From Cavia porcellus (taxonomy: Eukaryota; Chordata; Mammalia; Rodentia; Caviidae), in the NCBI RefSeq assembly GCF_034190915.1, contig NW_026947489.1, forward strand, positions 58,404,001 through 58,468,000: a DNA stretch of 64,000 nt, given 5' to 3'. Positions 21,881 through 34,222 of the stretch are shown piece after piece. Within the stretch, counting starts at the first letter, position 1. Each line of letters opens with the position of its first letter. Made by a program: the position numbers and the translations under genes. The notes below the pieces were generated by a model. It did no database searches, was not told the DNA's origin, and saw nothing but the letters and a program-made list of their open reading frames with translations.

Positions 21881-24467
21881 TTCCCCCCTGTTATTTGTAT
21901 CTAGACAAATCTTTGTCTACACAGTGTTTGTTTAAGTCACATTTTTGTTATTTAAGGCTGAATAGGGAACTAGGTTTGTCTGGGACACCAGGGACATTTA
22001 TGAATACCATCTGTAGTTTGATAGAAGCTAGGTGCTGTGATGCAAACTATGTTAACTAACTAAGGATGTAAGGTCCTATTCACAGAATGAAAAAAACAGA
22101 TAATGGACCAAGGAGGGGGCCTCAAACATAGGCTCCATGACCGGAGGGTCTTTTGTTTTTTAATTAAAAGCCTGACTTCAGTGAATGTGTCTTTGGCCAT
22201 AAATTGTCTTTTGCATTGAAGGCCCACCCTGTCTCACTTCCTGTAATATTTGTAACCAACTTAGCCATTTATAATTTTGAAGAACTATCTCTGACTGCAG
22301 TTAGAGGACACTGGGTATAGTTTTCATCTTAACTGTTTCAAGCTGAGAAGGGTGGATGTGAAGGGAGACCCTAGGCAGGGACCTCCCCTTGAGAGCCAGT
22401 GTGCTAGACCTCAGATAAAGTTCGGTAGTTTCCAAGTATGAACTCTGTTTACAAGGCTGATCCAGTGGATCCCAGTGGAAGGAATCTAGCATGTTTATCA
22501 TTGGTCTTATCTGTATGGTCACTTGGAGTTTGGCAACCTTTAGGCATGGATGAACAAATTTTGAGAAATTAGAGCATAGCATGTGTAATCAAAGCATGAA
22601 TACTAGAACAGAAAAACAGGTTTGAGAAAGAGTTAAGTCCAGAAACTGTTTTTATTGTGGGTGGAATAGTGATTAAAACCCATTTTTTCCCCATATCTGA
22701 CTATCATGGTCTTGTTTTAAATATCTCTTGATTATGCTTTCCTGATGGTTGTTCAAGACCAAGTTAAATTGAGGCCTATATTAATAAACATTACCCTCTC
22801 ATTATCTATCAATCAAGGCCAGGGAGACCTCTCAAGCTTTGCCTTGAAACCATGCATAGTGCCTCTCAGTTTTCTGTCAGTGTCAGCCATTCGGATGAGT
22901 CACAGCCATCACTTGAGCAAGTTCCTTTCTGTGAAAGCCTGGGAAGGCTTCTTTCTGGTGACTGTCTTTAGCCACACTATCTACTGTTGATCTCTTTCTT
23001 TCCATGGCCCAACAAGCTCCTTAGAGCTTGTAAGTTGTGTAACTTACAAGAGCTGTAGGATGTCACTGAAAAGATTCTCTCATGTTCTAGGTTCTCATTG
23101 ACCTTGGAGGGCTTGGACCAAAATACTGGCTGATCTCCCAGCCCATCTACCTTTTCAGTTTTTGCCTCTAAACTTTAGTTTTTGAGCATCTCTAAGAGAA
23201 GTTTAATAGCATTATGTTGTAGTGGGAGCAGTGATCTTAGTTATTAAAAATTTTTATATGAATATCAAGTACCTTGAAATATATATAGCCAGAGAACTTT
23301 TATTTTTTTATCAACCATGGATGCTGTAGCAGTTGAATCTTGTAGAATGTTAACAGACAACAGTTATATACAGAGAAAAATTGAGATTAAAAGTTTAATT
23401 AGAAGAAAATTGAGATTAATATATATAATATTTTAGCATAACAATCTGATGACGTTTTGTAACATTCATAAATTCCTGTTTTGACATAGAAGAGCCTTTT
23501 TAGTCAATCCTTTCTATTTAGTACATAAGAAGCTCTTACCTGATGTGTTGTCCTTTAATGGGATGTTACTGACGTGTGTGACCTTGTCTGGATTGTTCAA
23601 CGTCTAAGTATCCCTAAGTACAGTGGCACATGCATATCATATGTATAACATGTAAGTTTTTGTTAAGAATATTATTATTGATTGGTGACCTTATGTTGGC
23701 TTAGCATGAACATCTTATTACAAATAGCTGGTGCACAAGAGAAAGGTAGGTGTCTGAATCTGAAAGGAAATGTTTATCACCATAAATAATACCACTTTTA
23801 CAATTTAGAAGATCTGTTCATCTGAAGGCTTGAATACATTTAATATACCATAAGAATGGCAAGAGTGGATTGTCATACCATGTGAAGACCTTTTGTTTAT
23901 CAACTGGAGTCCTGTTCAACTGTTTTCCCTACCTTATACACTTTTATTCAATTATCTTAACAATTTTCGGTGACTTATAAAACCCAGATTGAACAGTTAA
24001 CATAACAATAGACTCTCATATAGTAACATATAAATAGCAATACACATTATATTTATAAAACTAATTTTAAAAATCAGTTTGACTAGCTGGGGACTTAGAT
24101 GGAAGCATATCTTTAATTGGATGACATTTATCCATAAGCTAAATGAAATTATAGACAAATGCCTCCAAAATCCAAAAATGCAAAAAGAAGAAAAATTTGT
24201 TGAACTCAAACAAAACAGTTGTTTACAGATTGGAAAAACAGACAAATAAGCAAATATACATAAAACAAATATAAAGTCCAAGTGCACTCAAATACATTGT
24301 TGACCAAATTGAATTATAAGAACTTTTTTACAATTTTAGAAATTTGTAAGTTTAGGCTACTCAGAATTATTTGTAAGTCAAATAGTAGAGATCTCATAAG
24401 AAGAATTTGGAAGAAATGAAAACTTCTTACATTTATGAAAGGCAGTGTATCTGATTGAAATATCCAA

Positions 24468-24551
24468 TTTTTTTTGGTACTGGAGATTAAACTCATGACC
24501 TGGTGCTTTTGAGACAGGCACTCATGCTGTGGAGTTATTATCCTCAGCCCC
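24468..24551 (-). mobile_element. ID-type SINE (decayed)
   Basis: 'ttttttttggtactggagat' followed by 'aaactcatgacctggtgc' and ending 'cctcagcccc' is an antisense tRNA-derived SINE. It is more diverged than the copy at 24829. Confidence 0.75.
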
Positions 24552-24828
24552 AAATAATTGTTTTGATAGCCATATGTAACTGTCTTTTCTAATAGGACAG
24601 ACTGCTAAAGGTAATTTTAATTATCTAGGGTGCAGGTTGAACGGGCTAGATTTGGGTGTAGAAAAGATTATCTCTGTGAATATCAGCCAGCCTGCAAGAT
24701 GTTCTGGAGAGAAATCATGACATGGGAGTACTCTGGGAATGGGGGCTGTGGCTATGTTTTTTTTTTTTTTTTTAAATATCTGTTTCAGTTAAAAACTGTT
24801 ATTAAATTTATAAGATTTTTTAAGAAAT

Positions 24829-24911
24829 TTTTTTTTTGTACCAGGGATTGAACTCACAACCACACGCTTGCAAGGCAGGCGCTTATGCCACTGAGCTAAA
24901 TCCCCAGCCCC
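24829..24911 (-). mobile_element. ID-type SINE
   Basis: A T run, 'gtaccagggattgaactcac', 'ttgcaaggcaggcgcttatg' and 'gagctaaatccccagccc' make a nearly intact antisense ID-type unit. The motif AAGAAAT occurs on both sides (24822-24828 and 24912-24918), a likely target duplication. It is tRNA-derived, polymerase III transcribed and L1-mobilised. Confidence 0.88.
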
Positions 24912-25125
24912 AAGAAATGTTTTTAATAACGAATTTGTATGTGTTATAAAAATCAGTCAGTCTGTTCTGTGTTATTAAAAAAAACTAGTCAACATCATAT
25001 TAAGGAGACAGGGAAGTTAATCTTTAGTTTTGCCTAAGGACTAAAAGGCAGAGACCAAAGAGGTCAGCATGGTCAGTCTCCCTGGCTGATGCACTAGATG
25101 CTATGGCAAACAGAAACATGGGCCC

Positions 25126-25481
25126 TACACCGAGGCTTTGGAGGTAGTGAGCACATTTATTGTGCACTGGTGGTCCTAGCCAGGCTAGCTCCCAACAGCA
25201 AAGACAGCCAGGCCCTGCCCTCTGGAGTGGCCTAGGGCTTTTATAGACCTTTACAGACAGGAGGTACAGAATGAGAACTGTAGGGTTTAATGCTAGGGCA
25301 GGTCCCATGACTTCGGGAAACAGTGGGGTTTTGAACAGGAAATGGAAACAGTGTCCAAGATGTCAGTGGATGGACCAGAAAGTGAATGAATTTCGGGCAT
25401 CTGTGAACAATGAGTGAGGAGACCACACTGCATGGGCAGGTAAGAAAAATACAAAGAGAGTAAAGGAGGATTTTCTGCTTT
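25126..25481 (-). mobile_element. Endogenous retrovirus LTR, copy B
   Basis: This is homologous end to end with copy A, in the same orientation. On the minus strand TATAAAA (near 25239-25245) is followed by AATAAA (complement of 25156-25161). If the two LTRs belong to one provirus, this is the 5' LTR. The downstream side shows no primer binding site that I can recognise. Confidence 0.72.
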
Positions 25482-28400
25482 AGTGGGTGACAGGAGACTA
25501 AACAGTTCCCTTAATAAAGGACTCTCCATCAAACCCAGTGCCCCTTCCGACACTGCTGCCCATTCCTAGCGCTGATATTTCTGGACTTTGGAGATGTTCC
25601 ATATATCTCCTGTCCCTTGCTCACCACCATGAGCATGTGACAACCAGAGAATTCTCATGCATTCTTTGCCATTATCCCTTTGCAGCCGCTGGGTAGCTCT
25701 CTGAGACCGTACTGAGAATTATTACCTTGTTGATCTATGTGTTCTGGGACCACTTTTTTGGGTAGCAACAGATTACATCTACTGGAAAAAGTGTATAGAA
25801 TGCTTAAGACCAAAGCGACCTATTTTATATTCTGGGTTCTTTTGAAAAGCCACAAGTATTAAAGTTTTCAGAAAAGACATGAACAGTGTGAGATGTTAAG
25901 AACTGAACACTGAAAGGTACATTTGGGAATTTTACTTGCTCATGCTTGAAGTCTGGAAATGACATGTCACAGGCTGACTGCTGGTGCAGCTTCTCTGTAC
26001 TTAGTTTCTCTTGGCAGCAAACGCTGATAGACTTTGTACTCTGAGACAGTGATCAGTCACTTCTGGGTCATCTAGGTGTCCTGTAAAAGGCCCTCTATTC
26101 CCACAAAGCTCCCACTTGCTCATGCTTTCTTTGGGCCCTGCAAGGCTCTTCCATTCCATCGCTAGTGTTATTGAGCTTTTACCTGTTCTATGTGACCCTT
26201 CAGGACCCTCCAGTTGTTGTTCCACTGCCAGCAACCCCTGGGCCATTTAAACCATAAACATCTGTTCTCTTCTGTGATTGACCTTGGTGTCACTGTTTCT
26301 TCCACCAGACTGAGGTCACTATGACAAGCAGTTATTCCTCTCCTCATTTTCCATTCCCTAGGTATTACCCCAGATCCTGGTATAATGGTGGACTTCATTA
26401 AAGATCAAGCTGCTTTGAGATCACCAAGTGTCTCTCTCTATCATGAGATATGTAAGAAATAGTTTGTTAGGAATTAGTGAAGTTTGCAAATGAATTAGAT
26501 TAAAACCTGAATCAGAGGGACACATGGGTGAGATATTTGTAGGAGAGAAGGCACAGTCAAACTGGGAAGTGGAGGAGGGTTAAACAAAGGGCTATTCATA
26601 GGAGATGTGGGCAGAGTTTGGGAAGCCTTGAAGGAGTAGCAGAACCCCAGAACTAGGAACCGTGGGTGTCTTACCACCACCAGACTTTCAAGGGCCAGGG
26701 AAGAGACAGGGAGCAGCACCCAGAGAATGCCCTTTGTGTGAGGGCTGCTGACCAAGGCTGTGGTCTCTGGTAGAGGGACATGGAAAATTCGTGGTGACTC
26801 AGAAGATGGGAAGCCAAGACAATAAAGCCCCTCCTCTCTGCAACCTGCCAGTGATTCTCACTGACAGCATCCAACATGGAATCAAAATACAGTCTCACAA
26901 AGCTAGCATCCCAGGGATAAGGCAGAGAGAAAGACGTGAACAGAGGCTTGGAGGGGCAGAAAGAAGTGATTCACCAGTTAGCATTTATACACGGTATACA
27001 GCATGGCACATGCTAAAGCATAGTACACAACATCCAATTATTTTGTTGTCTAAATGAAGAAAATCTTGTCCTAAAAATGCACGTGGGGACACAAAAAATC
27101 TGAGTGTGTTGCCAAACATGTCAATTCTCACCTAAAGTCCATGCTTACTACTCACCAAAGCTCTCCTGGAAGGTAGCATTAGAAAAGGCTTGGGTTTGTA
27201 AAAAATTGACTAACCTAAAACACAGCTTGCAACACCTGCTATCTCTAGCTGGCTAAAATCTTGCCATTGGTAATTGTGGCTACTTCTCCTACAGCCTACT
27301 CCAAATTCTGTGTCCTCAGCTAGCACTTCAGTCTGGCACACTCCTTATGTGTTGAACTGCCTTGACTTCCATTCCCAGGGCATTTGATTACTGTCGTGTC
27401 TTGTCTTTATCAGGAGATACACTTTGCTGTTTATAAGAACTTCTGGGAAAGGGAAAACAGAGGCACTCAGTGGGTTCTGTGAAGTCCACACATAGTCTTC
27501 TCTTACCCAGTTCCTTTTGGGAACTGGGACTCATCATCCTGACCGATTCTGTGATCTCTTTCTCTTCTTGGTTATTAAGCATTGTTGAGATCCTGAAAAA
27601 CAGGGGCTTGCCTCAGTTTTCAGTCAAGATGTCCATAACAATGCTCTCTTCTAGAGATGGTCCTCTGATACCCTAAGCACCTTTGCACCCCTTTACAAAA
27701 AGCAGGAGTCACTCTCAGCTTATTTTGTATGGGGAAGGGGAGGCTCTCCTGGCTCAGCTGCTCCATTCATGCCTTCTGGCCATTAATGGAGGAAACAGGC
27801 ATTGACTACTGCAAAGCATGGGCTATACTCTGCCAGAAGAACCAGCCTTGCAGATGTGGCCGCTTGCTGGTGAGCAGATGACCTTCAGTGGATTTTTCCC
27901 TGTCACCCAGAGCTGCTGGGTGCTGAGGCCATCAGGGAGAGAGGGACAAACTCCGTGAACATGAGGTTGCCCTGTCACTGTCATGGCCACAAGCATGATC
28001 ATGGACTACAGCTGTATTATGCAGGACACCATAGTGATGGCAAATCATCCTGCCTGTGCAGTGTTACTGTTTGATGGATCAGAAAGTACCTAGTTTGTGA
28101 TTGGCATTTTGAGATGCTCTGTCACCAGGTGCCCCATGGCCAGGTTCTCAGACTGAAACAGATAATGTCTTTCAAATGCAAAATAGTTGGTGGTAGAGGG
28201 AGCATGGCCATGCTCTGATACCCCAGGGTTCTGCTATTGGGGTTGCCAGAGATTCGTGTATCATCTCTCTGTCTCAGACACATCTGATACCACTGGATTT
28301 ACCAGGCCATAGGGCTTGATGCTGGGCCACTTGGACTTAGGTCTGAGTCTGCTGCGGGCTTTGATTGCTCAGTACCCCACTTAAAACTGGCAGCCTTGTT

Positions 28401-29971
28401 GTCAGTTAAACCTATCAGGCCAGGATGTCCCCTCCCAAAGTGAATGCCAAGAGTCTCACCAAGCCTTATGCCTTTTTTATGTGGGCAGTGGAAGGTGCGG
28501 CAAACTTTCTCCTTCCTTGGCAGGGATAGTCTGCCACACTCTAGAGCTGTGTGCTTTAGGAAGTTGCTGTTAATAATGTATAGATATTGAAATAAAGTCA
28601 GGTAAAATAAAAACTTAGTTTCGTATTCACACTAGCCACATTTCAAATATACACTTGGCTACTGGACAGCCATATGCATAAATTTGTCCTGGCTGGTGCT
28701 GCTGGAGAGTTCAGCTGCCCTCTGATGTCTCCTGGGGCTCATCCTTTTCCATCTGATGCTCATGTATCTTAATAGTTATGGAAGCTGATGCTGGGTGATG
28801 CTCTGAACTGTGTCCTTGCACCTGACATTAGTGCTGTGGTGTGAACAGCTATGTGCACCTAAGCTGTGTGCCACACACATGACAAAGGCAGCCTCTTGCT
28901 GCTCTGCTCTCTGAGGCTGCTTGACCATGCAGGAACACCATTCACAGTGCATTGACATTAATGGCTCCAGGGAGGCTCATTCATGAGTGGACAGAGAGCC
29001 AAGCCTCTCCCTTCTGTGGTTGAGCAGTTCTACAAGGTTTCTGGAAGATCTGACTATGGTAAAGTCTCAGCTACGTACAGTGGTTGCCATATGAATAACT
29101 ATAGTTTTATTTTATGAAGCGCTTCACTCCTTTCCTTATTTTTGTTTCCTGGCATCATCTCCCCAAATAAGCTATCTGCACAGAATTTGTTGAGCTCCTT
29201 TCAAGCTGGGATTTGAGAACTGTGTTGTTTCACGGCTCCATGAATACGAGACTCTGTTAGGCAGTATCTGCCCAAGTCTGTGATGGCATCTCACTAACTA
29301 AGACTTGACTGGGCTGGATTTGGTGAGGTGCAGGTGGAAGGGGCAGCCCTGGTTTATGCAAAAATTAGCAAAGGAAGGGAATAGGGTAATGGAGATCACA
29401 AGAGTGGTGAAGTGAGTTTAGTGGAGTAGAAGAGCAGCCTTAGATCAGACAACCAGCAACTTGGGCCTGAAGGCTGACGGGGCAGTGTTTAAGGAACTCT
29501 TCATGGATAGTGACAAGACTGCAAAGCACACTGAATCATTAGCTTGTCAAATGTCCTCTGCTGAGTCCTTGAACTGGGACTTCAGAAAGGGATTCCTGAA
29601 GACTATGAACGCTGAGTCACCCTGAAGCCTCCTGACAGAGTGGCCTACTTTGGTTGAACCCAGAAGAGAGGGTACAGCTTCCTTGATGCAGGGCAGGACA
29701 GAGCAAACACTTGATTCTGGGCCAGAAAATATTCAGTATTACAGGATTGGAGGATTCCTGAAATAATCCACTTCCCATGTGTGTGTTCATCAGTGCTCTT
29801 ACCAGAGAGACAAGGTGCTCAGCAAGAGCTTGTGGAAGTGCTTCCTTTGCGATCTCCGTCCTGTGGGCTGAATACTGTGAAAAGCTGAGCGCTGCTTTAC
29901 TACACCATCAGCCTTGAGCCTGAGTCACCACTTCTGCAGTCTTAATTCTAGGTCAGTAGAGGATGTGATAC
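25482..29971. other. Unique or unrecognised non-coding sequence
   Basis: No gene is recognised in 4.5 kb. The part around 27.99-28.5 kb has a composition that could be a very old retroviral interior, but no frame or motif supports it. Short open frames near 26.0-26.9 kb overlap on both strands and look accidental. Confidence 0.4.
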
Positions 29972-30241
29972 TGTTATGGGTTGGATATGAAATCGCCCCT
30001 AAGATTCACATGTTTAAGGGTTGGTTCCCAGCACGATGCTCAGAGTTGGGATTTTTGGAAGGAGATTGGATCATGAAGCATCTAACTTCATCAGCAGATT
30101 AATCTATTGATGAGCTCAAATTGGAAAGGACTACAACCAACTTGCCATGGACTGAAACCTCTGAAATCATAAACCAAAACAGATCTTTTTTTCCTTTATG
30201 TTGTTTTTCTTAGATATTTTGTCACAGGTATGGAAAGTTGG
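29972..30241 (+). mobile_element. MaLR-type LTR, plus strand, left half of an inverted pair
   Basis: It begins 'tgttatgggttggatatgaa', includes 'gagattggatcatgaagcat' and 'ttgccatggactgaaacctc', and closes 'atattttgtcacaggtatgg'. It is followed directly by a copy of the same type in the opposite orientation. No provirus interior remains. Confidence 0.65.
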
Positions 30242-30242
30242 C

Positions 30243-30639
30243 TGTTTTGGTTACTTTTCTCATTGCTGAGACAAAATACTTGATAACTGAAGTCCTTTAG
30301 GACAAAACATTTGTTTGGTTCACAGTTTGTAGCAGTTTCAGTCCATAGTCAGCTGGCTCCCAAGGCAGAGTGGCATGGTAGAGGGGCATCACAGAGGAGA
30401 AACAATACATAGCAAGCAGACAGACAAGAACAAGCAAGGGGTATTAACAGCTTCTTTCTTCTTTTATCGTCTATTAGGCTGCCAGGATCGGTGGTGCCAA
30501 ACCAGTCAGTGCAGTGATTTAGAAATCACACACCCTTAATCCCAGAATCACAATTTTTCAGCCACCTCTGAAAAAGCCCCACCTCTGACTGCATGAGGCT
30601 TTGGTGGGACATCTAGACACTAGCCACCACGCTAACACA
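30243..30639 (-). mobile_element. MaLR-type LTR, minus strand, right half of an inverted pair
   Basis: In antisense it carries 'gctgagacaaaatacttgat', 'tttcagtccatagtcagctgg', 'gccccacctctgactgcatg' and 'gtgggacatctagacac', the reverse of the LTR layout seen at 29972. Its 3' end touches the 3' end of the neighbouring LTR (tail to tail). Confidence 0.6.
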
Positions 30640-30824
30640 GAAAGCTACTCTGGGAAGGAGAAGCTTGGTTAGACTGACTCCAAAGGCCTGATAGCCTCAA
30701 GGTTGATTACTTTGGAGTAACAGTTCTGGGATTGGACTGAAAGGAGACTGAAGGAGCCTGAGGGAGACATGGCTTGTTTCCAGATCTTACTAGGTGTGAA
30801 CTCTTTAGGGACATTCCTTGCTAC

Positions 30825-31262
30825 AGTTCAAATATGATCCATGAGTATTCCTCCAAATGCTCATGTGCTGAATGGAAGCTTGTTCTCTGGGATGGTGGTA
30901 TGAGATGGAATAGGACCTCAAAGAGATTGGGCCTAATGGGAGGGCCTTAAGTCACTCGAGGTGTGACCTTGGAAGGGATTAAGGTAGTTCTCAAGGGATA
31001 CCTGATGCAGTTCTTGAAAAATGGTTGTTAGGAAAGCCTGGCCCTGGCCCCACCCGGTCTCCCCGGCTTCCTATTTACTATGTGAACTTTTGCTCCCAAA
31101 TTCCATCCTACCGTGATTCCCTGAGAGCTCCACCAGTGACAGTATGATGCCAGTGCCATATTCTTGAGCCTCTGAAACTATAAGTTAAGTAAGTTTCTTT
31201 TCTCTGTAAAGTTGGGTTCTCTCAAATATTTCATAAGGTTTTGAAAATGGAGTAAGACATTC
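30825..31262 (+). mobile_element. MaLR-type LTR, diverged
   Basis: 'caaatatgatccatgagtat' then 'ccaaatgctcatgtgctgaa', a middle section with 'tgggcctaatgggagggcc', and an end with 'ctctgaaactataagttaag' and 'ctcaaatatttcataagg'. The order of landmarks is that of MaLR LTRs. Ends are approximate and no target duplication was found. Confidence 0.5.
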
Positions 31263-32525
31263 CTAAGAAACAACTGTATTCTTGAAGGCAATTAGAAGTA
31301 CCTGAAGCACCTGAGCATTAAGTATCTGATGTTTTATGGGCTGGTTATTGCTTGCTCTTCCCTCCATGTCTGTGGGTATATTTTTTGCCCCTTTCAGTGA
31401 TAACTTCTTTGATGGTTTGGGTTTATCTTGTCCATCTCTGTATTATCGGAAGAACTTAGCACCCACTGTGGTGGATGGTATACATCCATGAACACTCTGG
31501 ATGGTCATTGCTGCACTTGAATGGGACCCCTGGGGCCGATGATAGAAAGGTCAGCTGTGTGGACATGATGAGGGGCAAACCCTTGCTGGGAAAAGAAGAA
31601 TGAGAGAGTTTAGTGCATCTGCCCCCATTGGCCCAGGGCTGTGGAAATCATTGCTGGGAAATTGCATAGCAGTCTGTAGCCTTCACTCAACTGCCCAGAC
31701 TCTTAAAAGTTTTATGTGTTGATGAGGAGGGATTTAATAATGTCTTAATTATTTCAGTTTTAGCATTCTGTGATTTCCCCAGAAATGGGGATGTGTGGTC
31801 TCACCTGAGGGAGGTCGTGGTGCTGGGAAGCAGCACGCGGGGATGGGCTTTGACTCTGGACCTGCAGAAAAAAGAAGGCAGATTCCCATTGGCACAACTG
31901 CACATCTTGAAGCATCTAGTGTCAGGAAAGAGTGACAACTGAGATTTAGTGATGCTCCTGGTGACTAATGCTGTCATTGAGGGTGCAGTTGTAAAAGCCC
32001 GGAGCCAGATAATTATTATCTCCTTATTAATTCAAGACTGCCGAGAATGGAAGCTTAAAAATGCATGAATAAGCTTTTCTGGCCATAATTTAATGAGACA
32101 AGAGAGAAAGAATTCGTAAAATGCATAATTATTTTTACCATAAGGAGAGTGAAAACTCATTAAAGGACAAATTCCTTCCCCCCCTTACCTGTGCCCGCAC
32201 TTACACATGCAGAGATGGTGTGAGCTCAGTAGGTAGCTGTGGCAGCCTCAGTGTCCACTCTGATGTAGCCTGGCCAAGGGAGAGGCTCAGTGTTGGGCTC
32301 TGCTGCTGGGAAGATTCGGCCATTATGCTCATTAGCGGTGTGGTTCTGAGCATGTCATTTATCTCATAGGTGTTTTCGTACCATCATTTTATAGGATGAC
32401 TATTGTGAGTTTATATATTCAGCCATATCAGGCCCTATGAGACTTAGTCCTCTGTCTCTCTACCCACATATTCTATCTATTTTAGTTTTCCATCCATTTC
32501 CCCATTCGTACATTCGAAGTATTCA
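31263..32525. other. Non-coding; AT-rich core is a candidate regulatory element
   Basis: No gene and no repeat. The segment 31.68-32.15 kb is rich in homeodomain-type words (TTAATTA, TAATTATT, CATAATTTAATGA, ATAATTATTTTTA) in otherwise repeat-free DNA. It has the appearance of a conserved non-coding element, which I infer from composition only. Confidence 0.35.
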
Positions 32526-32528
32526 ACC

Positions 32529-32668
32529 CCCATCCATCCATTACTCATCATTTGCTATCCATCCATCATCCATCCATCCATCCATCCATCCATCCATCCA
32601 TCCATTCATCATCCACCATTTGCTATCCACCCATCATCCATCCATCCATCCATCCATCCATCCATCTT
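32529..32668. repeat. (CATC)n tetranucleotide repeat with 68-bp higher-order unit
   Basis: Runs of CATC alternate with a non-repeat marker, CATTTGCTATCC, that occurs twice (32549-32560 and 32617-32628), offset by 68 bp. The array has therefore expanded both by tetranucleotide steps and by duplication of a longer unit. Frames through it encode HPSI repeats and are artefacts. Confidence 0.93.
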
Positions 32669-33990
32669 CCCTTCTCACCCACTCTAAATCCCTTTCTTAG
32701 TGCAGGGAACACGAAGACTAATGGCAGAATTCCTGTCCTGAATTTGTAGTCACTGCACAAATGTTTTGCCAGCTCTGAGGAGAGGCAGCACCCATAGAGG
32801 CTAAGTATGTCAACTTTGGAGTCAGAATCCCAGGGCTGAACTTCCAGCACTGTCACTTATGTCCTACCACTTTGTGCAGGTTATTCTTATGCTTTGTCTC
32901 TTCCACTTCACAGACAGGGAAGGGGGAAGATGCTACTGCTGCTAAGTCCTGGAGTGAATAGGGCATGAAATGTCTGGCTTGTGCTGGGAGGCAATACCTA
33001 CTCACCACAGGATGATGAGACCTTGGGCCTGTAAGTGCAGCCGATCCAGCCTAGGGTTCTAAGTGTGTGAGACCTGGGTTAGAAACCTAGTTTTTCTTTA
33101 CTGACCTTGATCTCTTGAGCATGTTTGGGTACTTTAATGCCTAAGCATGAGTTTCCTTGATTGAACACAATGTCTGTTCACTGCTTAAATACATCAACAG
33201 GCAGAATGATCTAGTGGAAAGGGCATGGGTTTTAAAGGAAAAAAGCTTGGCTTTGAAACTTGACTCTAGTTTTTGTCATCTTAATCGAGACATTTGTCTT
33301 GATTCTCAGATTTTTTTTCAAGTGTGTTCTCATCCTTCACTCCCTGGGGAGGGGAGGCTGCCATAACTGGAGCGATGAAGTGCTCTGTGAGAGTCCAAAG
33401 GCTGCTGGGAGAGAACTCTACACTCAGGGTGACTTTCACTGTAAGTCACCCAAACTGGAATTGGCTGGAGTGAGTTTATTTTCTAATATATTGGAGGTCA
33501 GAGAAAAAAACCTTGAGGTTGAGAATGAATTATGTTCTACAGGGCCTTTTTTCTTCTGCTTTTTATTTGGTATGGAGCCTTTGGTCACCAAATCACAAGG
33601 TGGAGGTGGGTGACATTTGTGGCAGGCTAAGGGTGAGGGGAGGAAGTTAGAGATTGCACCTGAGAGACTTCTCACCAGTCACAGGGTAGAAATCCTCCAC
33701 TTTAGCCTCACTTGGCACCTCATGTCCTGCCAGGTGACAGCACTTGGGGCCAGAGTCAGGGCTGCTGCGGGGGAGATGAGCATGGAGTGCAAGGGAGCAA
33801 GGAGGCCATGATACATGCAGGTAGACACTTTGGATTATCCCCTCTAAGTGTCCCTTTGGGAGAGAATATGCTTTGAAAGCCTTGCCCGTAGCTTTTCAGA
33901 TGTTCCTCCCATAGAATTTTGGCCTAGAGTCCAGGTCCAAAGTTGGTAACTGTGTGTGTGAACTTCTGTCTCTTGGCTTCTGCCTTACTT
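32669..33990. other. Unique non-coding sequence
   Basis: No gene or repeat family is recognised. Overlapping chance frames lie on opposite strands at 33.26-33.68 kb. Confidence 0.4.
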
Positions 33991-33994
33991 AATT

Positions 33995-34144
33995 TCAATC
34001 TCTCTCTATTTATCTACTATGTATCTATCATCTATCTTTTAATCTACCTGCTCTCTATGTATTATGTATGTATTTAGCATTTGTCTACTGATCTACTATA
34101 TTTGTACATATGATCTTTCTTTCTATCTACTATCTATGTATATT

Positions 34145-34182
<38 letters not shown>

Positions 34183-34222
34183 ATCTATTTACCTATCTAT
34201 CATCTACCTATCAATCTATTGT
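33995..34222. repeat. (TCTA)n microsatellite region
   Basis: About ten uninterrupted TATC units at 34147-34186 lie within a longer imperfect TCTA-rich zone. Frames encode SIYL repeats and are artefacts. Confidence 0.93.

Larger units (their letters stand above)
21881..25125. other. Sequence between two same-strand LTRs, no retroviral genes seen
   Basis: This 3.2-kb AT-rich stretch carries two ID SINEs and no recognisable gag, protease, polymerase or envelope frame. It may be the decayed interior of a provirus, a non-autonomous LTR element, or simply host DNA between two independent solo LTRs. The part around 23.2-24.4 kb is strongly AT-rich. I see no host gene. Confidence 0.4.

Noticed and set aside
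27990..28560. Possible ancient retroviral (ERVL-like) interior on the minus strand
   Set aside because: The composition suggested it, but I found no reverse-transcriptase, protease or integrase motif and no frame of useful length.
32437..32856. Open frames over the CATC repeat as a secreted repeat protein
   Set aside because: The peptide repeat is produced by the tetranucleotide array alone and is present in several frames.
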